This document shows, piece after piece, positions 1-5,000 of a DNA stretch of 7,531 nucleotides. The notes below the pieces were generated by a model. That model was not told the DNA's origin. It saw only the letters and a program-made list of their open reading frames with translations, and did not search any database. The DNA lies in the NCBI GenBank assembly GCA_023442465.1, contig JAEZZQ010000033.1:1-7531 (forward strand). The letters run 5' to 3'. This stretch comes from Bacillota bacterium (lineage in GTDB: Bacteria; Bacillota; Clostridia; Lachnospirales; Lachnospiraceae). The position numbers were made by a program, and so were the translations under genes. Each line of letters starts with the position of its first letter. The first letter of the stretch is position 1.

Positions 1-332
1 ACCATGGCGGCCGCCTACGAAATGGAACCGATGGGAGAGGGCTGGCGAATGGATGGAGTCCAATACGGAACAAAGCCACCGGCAGAACCGGTGAATTTTA
101 TTATCCATGATTTGGGCTGTCAGCCAGTTCTAAATGAAAAGGTGTATGATGCGGGTCTGCTGGTTATCGTGTGCGGCACAAAGACCTATGAGCTGCCCAA
201 CTCTATGCGGCAATTCTGCAAAGCAATTTTCATAAGGTGCTGTTTTTGGACTACCAGCCTGAACCTACGGACGACATGAGCAATTCCAAGCAGTACAAAA
301 CGATGATGACAAAATATATCGCCGGGGCATAA
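1..332 (+). pseudogene. C-terminal part of a ParA/MinD/CpaE-like protein, frameshifted
   Basis: The frame is open to the left edge, so this is the 3' end of a longer gene. An in-frame ATG at 4 is probably internal. The first frame runs to a TGA at 277-279. From about 220 the sensible sequence continues in the -1 frame as FHKVLFLDYQPEPTDDMSNS and on to IAGA, with TAA at 330-332. Adding one A to the AAA run at 220-222 would give ...RQFCKSNFHKVLF... and restore a single protein of about 110 visible residues. The strand-Asp pattern FIIHDLGC, then YDAGLLVIVCGTKTYEL and KVLFLDY, resembles the C-terminal half of MinD/ParA/CpaE-type P-loop ATPases; the Walker A loop would lie upstream of the window. 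This family assignment is by pattern only. It ends 24 bases before the winged-helix gene, so the two probably share an operon. The frameshift may be a real mutation or a homopolymer sequencing error. Confidence 0.55.
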
Positions 333-341
333 CACCCCGGC
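321..341 (+). other. GC hairpin spanning a stop codon between two genes
   Basis: GCCGGGG (321-327) pairs perfectly with CCCCGGC (335-341) around a 7-base loop, CATAACA. The TAA stop of the upstream (restored) frame lies inside the loop. No T-run follows, and the AAGGAGG of the next gene begins three bases later. It therefore looks more like an intercistronic RNA structure (processing, stability or translational coupling) than a terminator. Confidence 0.5.
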
Positions 342-343
342 GT

Positions 344-350
344 AAGGAGG
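344..350 (+). promoter_or_regulatory. Ribosome binding site AAGGAGG deciding the start at 357
   Basis: A full AAGGAGG lies 6 bases before ATG 357 and 9 bases before ATG 360. The TTG at 354 is only 3 bases away, too close to be the likely start. ATG 357 or 360 is therefore preferred. Confidence 0.8.
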
Positions 351-356
351 ATTTTG

Positions 357-989
357 ATGATGACCAAGCAAGCGGAGCTGAAACAACAAGCGTATGCCAG
401 CGATTTGAAAAGCCGTGCGCTTTCTGTATTGATTTACCTGATTGACCGATCAAATAAAGACCTGACCTGTTTTCCGGCTATTCCGACAATGGCCGAGCAG
501 CTTCATATATCTGTATCTACGGTAAAGCGTGCCCTAAAGGAGCTGGCTGACGCAGGCTACATTCAAAGGGAAGCACGTTTCCGTGAAAGAAACCGTGGGC
601 AAAGCTCTAACCTGTATATCCTGCTTTTTGTAGAGCAGATGCCCACGCCCGACAATGACAATACCCTCGCATATGAGGATTACATAGCGCCTGTAACTCC
701 AGAATCAGGGATAGGCGATAATAAGACCGTAGCAGTTCACATTACCTTTGATACCTTGAAAGGTGAAAAGCAGGAGAAGCAAACAGCGGAAGCGGCAAGA
801 AACGAGTTTGCCTCAGCCGCACGCTCGACAACGAAAAAGACCTCCATCCCCATTCATCTTGATACATTCGGAACGCTGCCTCTCCGTTATTTATCGGAAA
901 GAATGAGAGAAATAGCAGGGAAATCTCGACCCTGCTTTTCATCTGATTTTCCGTGGACGGGGGCGGGGGTCATTTTACAGCCCCCTTGA
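357..989 (+). CDS. Winged helix-turn-helix DNA-binding protein (replication-initiator type)
   Basis: A 210-residue cytoplasmic protein. Residues about 18-90 form a typical HTH_36-type winged helix. There is an N-terminal helix (SRALSVLIYLIDRS), then CFPAIPTMAEQL, the recognition region SVSTVKRALKELADAGYI (about 52-69), and a basic wing (REARFRERNRGQSSNLYIL). This fold is found at the N-terminus of plasmid and phage replication initiators and of small regulators on clostridial mobile elements. The rest (about 95-210) is polar and matches no domain I recognise; it ends in WTGAGVILQPP. It lies 24 bases after the frameshifted ParA-like gene with its own strong ribosome site, so co-transcription is likely. 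A DNA-binding role is well supported; whether it starts replication or regulates transcription is not shown. ATG 360 is an equally possible start. Two hairpins fall in its last 80 bases. Confidence 0.8.
   Translation: MMTKQAELKQQAYASDLKSRALSVLIYLIDRSNKDLTCFPAIPTMAEQLHISVSTVKRALKELADAGYIQREARFRERNRGQSSNLYILLFVEQMPTPDNDNTLAYEDYIAPVTPESGIGDNKTVAVHITFDTLKGEKQEKQTAEAARNEFASAARSTTKKTSIPIHLDTFGTLPLRYLSERMREIAGKSRPCFSSDFPWTGAGVILQPP
914..936 (+). terminator. Terminator-like hairpin inside the 3' end of the winged-helix gene
   Basis: AGCAGGG (914-920) pairs with CCCTGCT (930-936) around a 9-base loop, AAATCTCGA, and is followed by TTTC. The shape resembles an intrinsic terminator with a short T-tract, but it lies 51 bases before the stop codon. 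It is either an attenuator-like element or simply coding sequence able to fold. Confidence 0.3.
959..985. terminator. G/C hairpin at the convergent gene junction
   Basis: GGGGGC (959-964) can pair with GCCCCC (980-985). Alternatively GGGGG (965-969) can pair with CCCCC (981-985) around an 11-base loop. It covers the last codons of the winged-helix gene and lies between that gene and the oppositely transcribed tetR-type gene, where a bidirectional terminator would sit. T-runs on both sides are poor, so efficient termination is doubtful. Confidence 0.3.
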
Positions 990-1029
990 ACTACTCAAGT
1001 GAACTGGTTTAAATAGCGGAAAATAAGTT

Positions 1030-1056
1030 TTATCTTTTTCGTTTGATGATGTCCAT
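1030..1056 (-). CDS. Eight-codon ORF with a strong ribosome site, possible remnant of a lost gene
   Basis: On the minus strand, directly after the TetR-type gene, AAAAGGAGG (AGGAGG at 1071-1066) lies 9 bases before an ATG at 1056-1054. The ATG opens only MDIIKRKR before a TAA at 1032-1030. So good a ribosome site just after a regulator gene suggests that a second gene of the operon began here and has been lost or cut off at the junction with the left-hand mobile-element genes. A functional micropeptide cannot be excluded but nothing supports one. The remainder of 990-1080 holds no gene. Confidence 0.3.
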   Translation of the reverse strand: MDIIKRKR

Positions 1057-1080
1057 GCAATTTATCCTCCTTTTGAATAG

Positions 1081-1704
1081 TTAATGGGGTTGGATTCCTT
1101 CTATCAGTAGCCGAATATGCTCCATCGCCTGCGCTCTCAAATCAAAGTCGGGATAGCGAACACACCATTCATAGCTAACACCCCGTATCGCCATTACAAA
1201 ATGCCGGGAGAGCGTTTCCGGCGGCAAGGACGATGTAAATTCCCCGCTGCGAAGGCCTTTTTCTAAAATGCTGTAAACCAATGCATAAAGCTCCCGTCCG
1301 TACCCCTTGACTGCTTCCGTACCTGCCGTTCCAGAGAGTAGCATCTGATAAATCTTTGTCATATTTTTGCAGCCGAACGTATTGGCAAGCGTATCTGCAA
1401 TTCTTTCTGCTAAAGCAAGCAGCACCAATGAAGAAGGCATATCATCGGGTAGCGATTTCAAAAAGGTTTTGTAATGAACATCTGCCCTCGCGGCATGATC
1501 TGCAATTAAAATAGCAATCAGCGCATCCTTGGATTCGAAGTGTACATAAAAAGTGCCTTTTGTGATACCGGCCTCGTCGGTTATGTCCTCTACGTTAACA
1601 TCGGAAAAATTGCTTTCTGTAAATAACCTTTCTGCAATCTCATATAGCTTCTTTTTCGTTTCCGCCCCCTGCGCCTTCCGCTTGTCGAGCTTTTTCTCTC
1701 TCAT
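1081..1704 (-). CDS. TetR/AcrR-family transcriptional regulator
   Basis: A 207-residue cytoplasmic repressor-type protein of normal family length. After a basic N-terminus (MREKKLDKRK) come helix 1 (TKKKLYEIAERLFTE, about 17-30) and the helix-turn-helix VNVEDITDEAGITKGTFYVHF (about 37-56). The motif GITKGTFYVHFESKDAL is the classic TetR_N signature. The C-terminal two thirds is the variable helical ligand/dimer domain, and its ligand cannot be told from sequence. The start is ATG at 1704-1702, with GAGGAG at 1718-1713, 8 bases upstream. It is transcribed away from the giant surface-protein gene, with 224 bp between the two start codons containing palindromes that could be its operator. By family habit it probably represses itself and the neighbouring gene. 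The gene that follows on its own strand appears lost. Confidence 0.93.
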   Translation of the reverse strand: MREKKLDKRKAQGAETKKKLYEIAERLFTESNFSDVNVEDITDEAGITKGTFYVHFESKDALIAILIADHAARADVHYKTFLKSLPDDMPSSLVLLALAERIADTLANTFGCKNMTKIYQMLLSGTAGTEAVKGYGRELYALVYSILEKGLRSGEFTSSLPPETLSRHFVMAIRGVSYEWCVRYPDFDLRAQAMEHIRLLIEGIQPH

Positions 1705-1720
1705 ATTTTCTGCTCCTCTA

Positions 1721-1749
1721 TTGATTTTTTCAAAAAAATTAAGTATAAT
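1721..1749 (+). promoter_or_regulatory. Candidate sigma-A promoter for the giant surface-protein gene
   Basis: TTGATT (1721-1726) and a perfect TATAAT (1744-1749) are separated by 17 bases in an AT-rich region. The predicted start of transcription is near 1756, giving an untranslated leader of about 170 bases before the ATG at 1929. The -35 is only a 4/6 match. Confidence 0.5.
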
Positions 1750-1750
1750 A

Positions 1751-1779
1751 AATATAAATTGCTAAATGAGTTTAGTGAA
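1751..1779 (-). promoter_or_regulatory. Candidate promoter for the TetR-type gene
   Basis: Read on the minus strand, TTCACT (1779-1774) and TATATT (1756-1751) are 17 bases apart. The predicted start is near 1744, about 40 bases before the ATG. It overlaps the opposite promoter almost back to back, so one bound repressor could shut both. Matches are 4/6 and 5/6 in a very AT-rich stretch, so support is modest. Confidence 0.4.
1762..1775. promoter_or_regulatory. Candidate TetR operator palindrome
   Basis: CTAAA-TGAG-TTTAG is a perfect 5-bp inverted repeat with a 4-base spacer. It lies in the -35/-10 spacer of the minus-strand promoter and just downstream of the predicted plus-strand start. TetR-family proteins bind short palindromes in exactly this kind of divergent spacer. 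The arms are short, so this is a position-based proposal. Confidence 0.4.
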
Positions 1780-1813
1780 CATGGTTTTTATATGTAGTAT
1801 ATCATCTGTCAAT

Positions 1814-1833
1814 CTCAAATTCAAGTATTTGAG
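1814..1833. promoter_or_regulatory. Inverted repeat in the leader of the surface-protein gene
   Basis: CTCAAAT (1814-1820) and ATTTGAG (1827-1833) form perfect 7-bp arms around TCAAGT. It could be a second operator or a leader RNA hairpin. It differs in sequence from the 1762-1775 palindrome. I recognise no riboswitch or further promoter in the rest of the leader (1834-1928). Confidence 0.35.
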
Positions 1834-1928
1834 CGAAATCGTTGTCTTTCTTAGAATTCTGCCTGACAAAGTATGCGGTTAATTGAACATTACGATGAGT
1901 TTTCAAAATATGAAGTGGAGGAAATGGT

Positions 1929-2018
1929 ATGAGCAGACACAAAACAAAGCAAAGAATTATGGCCATGATGCTGTCCGCCATCATGGTTGTGGGTATGATG
2001 CCTGTCTCGGCGTTCGCT
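1929..2018 (+). other. Sec signal peptide of the surface protein
   Basis: Residues 1-30: a basic start (MSRHKTKQR), a Met-rich hydrophobic core (IMAMMLSAIMVVGMM) and a P-V-S-A-F-A end. Signal peptidase I cleavage is expected after AFA, before ETSTFP. This sets the start codon firmly at 1929. Confidence 0.9.
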
Positions 2019-5000
2019 GAAACAAGTACATTCCCCATTGGCACAAGCGGCGAGATTATTGCTTTTGAGGTGCTGGGAGCAGACAGCTCAATGCGGAGCG
2101 TGTCGCTTGCTACAAACGAATCAGATTTGAAATTGCCAAAAATCCTAACGGCGACTATCCGGCTTGCAGTTTTAGACGAAGAAACGGTGTTGGACTCCGG
2201 AGAAACTGATGCGAAGTTGGATAGCGTTGATACGGTAAGCGGATCAGCAATTGGCATGGATAAAAAAGGTGATACCGAAGCTGGAGCAGAGGCCCAAATC
2301 GCCTCCCCCTCCGATGCACAAGAAGATGGGGATTACTTTGAAGCTGAACCAATGGAGAAAACCGTGGCCAGCGTGGATGAAATTACCGTTCCCCTGCCTG
2401 TAACATGGGTTTCCTTTCCAGCATACGACGGCGAAACAGCGGGCGAATACATATTTATGCCTGAACTGCCGGAGGGGATTAGCATAGCCAGCGGCGTGGA
2501 AAAACCGACAATTACTGTAACGGTAGGCGCAGCGGTTATTACCGGCACGGTGACGGCCTTTGACGATTTGACCGATGAAATCCGTTGGCAGAATACCACC
2601 GAACCGGAATTCCCGGAAGCGGTGGGCGGCACGGTTGGTAGCGAAGCGGCTCAAATCCCGGTGACTTGGGAGGCCGACCACGACTATGACGAGCAATATC
2701 CCCAGCGGGGGCTCTATGTGTTCACCGCTGTTTTGGGTGAGGGTTACGTCCTTGCAGACGGCGTGGAACTGCCCCGCATAACAGTGTTTATCCCCGTCAG
2801 CGCGGGGCGTATGGTGGCGCGCATGGCAGGCGGAGGTACAACGGACAGCCCGCTTGAAATCACCACGGCGGCGCAGCTTGCCGAAATCGCCACGCTGGTG
2901 AATGCGCGGGAGAACGGCTTGGAGCTGTTTTTGTTCAACAACGCAGGCGCAAAGGTTAGCCTTAAAATGACGAACGACATCGACCTCTCGGCTTACACAA
3001 AAGGCGAGGGCTGGGAGCCTATCGGCAACAAGGACAATAAATTTAGAAGCGCCTTTGACGGCGGCGGGTACAAGATCAGCAATCTGACCATCAACCGCGC
3101 CGACGGCGAGTATCAAGGCCTGTTTGGGTCTATGGGCGTTGGAGCCTTGGTGGAAAATCTCGGCATTGAAAATACCGAGATTAGGGCCAAGGGCTATGCC
3201 GGCGGTGTGGCGGGAGAGGTTCGCGGCGGCACGGTGCAAAACTGCTATACGACAGGCAGTGTTGGCGGCAACATTTATGTCGGCGGCGTGCTGGGTGTTG
3301 TTTTTGAAAACAGTACGGTGCAAAACTGCTACTCCACTGTCAGCATCGACGGCGCCTCCGGCACCTTCTCCTTTATGATCGGCGGCTTGACAGGGGGCGT
3401 TTACGACAGCACGGTGATAAACTGCTATGCCACCGGCAACGTCAGCGGCAGCTCCAGCGCATCTTCAACCTATACGGGCGGCTTAACAGGGTATCTTGTT
3501 GGGGAAAGCAGAATGCAAAACTGCGCGGCACTCAACCCCGCTGTCAGTGGCAGAGACCGTGTCGGGCGTGTGGTTGGGAGCTGGCCTGCGGAGTTCCCCG
3601 TGGGCAACAGCCAGCTTTCGGGCAATATCGCCTTTGGCGGCATGACGGTAACAAAGTATGGCTACATCATCCCTCCTGCCGAGGGTGCGGATCAGATGGA
3701 CGGCGAACCCAAAACCGCCGCCGACATCAGTGCCGCAGGCTTCTTTGAAGAGTTGTTCGGCAATGATACGGCATGGACATACGAAACTGGCAAGCTGCCT
3801 GGCTTCGGCGCGGCGGTGGAGATGCCAGAGTATCTAGTGAATGGCAGCGACCCGAATTTCTTCGGCGCCGGCACCAGCGAAAACCCATATCAAATCAACA
3901 CCCCCGCCCAGCTCGCTAAGCTGGCGGAGCTTGTAAACGAGGGGAACGCGAGCTATAACGCTGCACACTATAAGCTGATGAACAACCTCGATCTTTCTGC
4001 CTATGGTAAAGATTATGACGACGGCAAGGGTTGGACGCCCATTGGCAACACGTATGAACAACCATTCAAGGGTATTTTTGATGGTAACGGTAAAACCATT
4101 ACAGAGCTGTATATCAACCAAAGCGGGCAATCTCATGTTGGATTGTTTGGAAGCATTAGCCGAGGCACGGCAAATAATTTAGCACTGCAAAATGTAAGCA
4201 TCAAAGGCGGTCAAAGCGTCGGGGGCGTGACAGGATCTGTGTATGAGGGGGGCATGGTGCAAGGTTGTTTCGTAAGCGGCATTATGAGCGGTGCAGACTA
4301 CATCGGTGGCGTGGTGGGGCATGTTCACGCTTCCACCGTGCAAAACTGCTACAGTGCGGTAAGCCTGACAAGCACGAGCACCAATGGGAGCGGCGGTGTA
4401 ATCGGGAGAATTAACTTTGGCACGGTAAAGAACTGTTACAGCATCGGCAGTGTCGCTGGCATCGCCGGTAATGGTGGTATTGGTGGTGTGGTGGGAGTTG
4501 TTTACGCTTCCACCGTGCAAAACTGCGCTGCGCTTAATCCATCAGTTTCCGGAGCCTCCACCGGTGTGCGTCGCGTGGCAGGAATTTTTGACAGCAATAC
4601 TCTTTCGGGCAATATCGCCTTTGGCGGTATGACGGTCAATGGTGCTACGGTGTCCGGAGGCACGCTGACAGATCATAACGGCGCACCCAAAACCGCCGCC
4701 GAAATCGCGGCGGCAGGCTTCTGGACGACAGCTTCCGGCTTCACGGCGGATTGGGACACCACCATCTGGGACATCGAACCCGGCAAGCTGCCCATACTCA
4801 AGGGCATTGCGGGGCAGGACGCTTCCATGCCCGCTCATCTGCGCCCGGCGGGCGCAAGCCCCTTTGAGGGTGCCGGCACAAGCGAGAGCGCCCCCTACCT
4901 CATCAAAACCGCCGCAGACCTTGCCAAGCTGGCGGAGCTTACGAACGCGGGAATCTCGCCTTATGCGGATGCGGGAAGGTATTATAAGCTTGTGAATAAC

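Noticed and set aside
214..240. Programmed -1 frameshift in the ParA-like gene
   Set aside because: The site reads GCAAAGCA, with no in-frame X XXY YYZ slippery heptamer, so an indel or sequencing error is more likely.
1725..1738. TTTTTTCAAAAAAA as a terminator
   Set aside because: It has no GC stem and lies within the divergent promoter region, so it is better explained as AT-rich promoter DNA.
1883..1914. A second promoter just before the surface-gene start (TTGAAC...TATGAA)
   Set aside because: Spacing is 20 bases, and the -10 would overlap the ribosome site region, leaving almost no leader.
1802..2257. Minus-strand ORF of 151 codons across the surface-gene start
   Set aside because: It covers the divergent control region and the signal peptide on the opposite strand and shows no domain I recognise.
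2244..3323. Minus-strand ORF of 359 codons opposite the surface gene
   Set aside because: It lies antisense to a clearly real exported protein with repeats and a signal peptide. Its translation is low-complexity His/Arg/Ala-rich shadow sequence, and I saw no convincing ribosome site.
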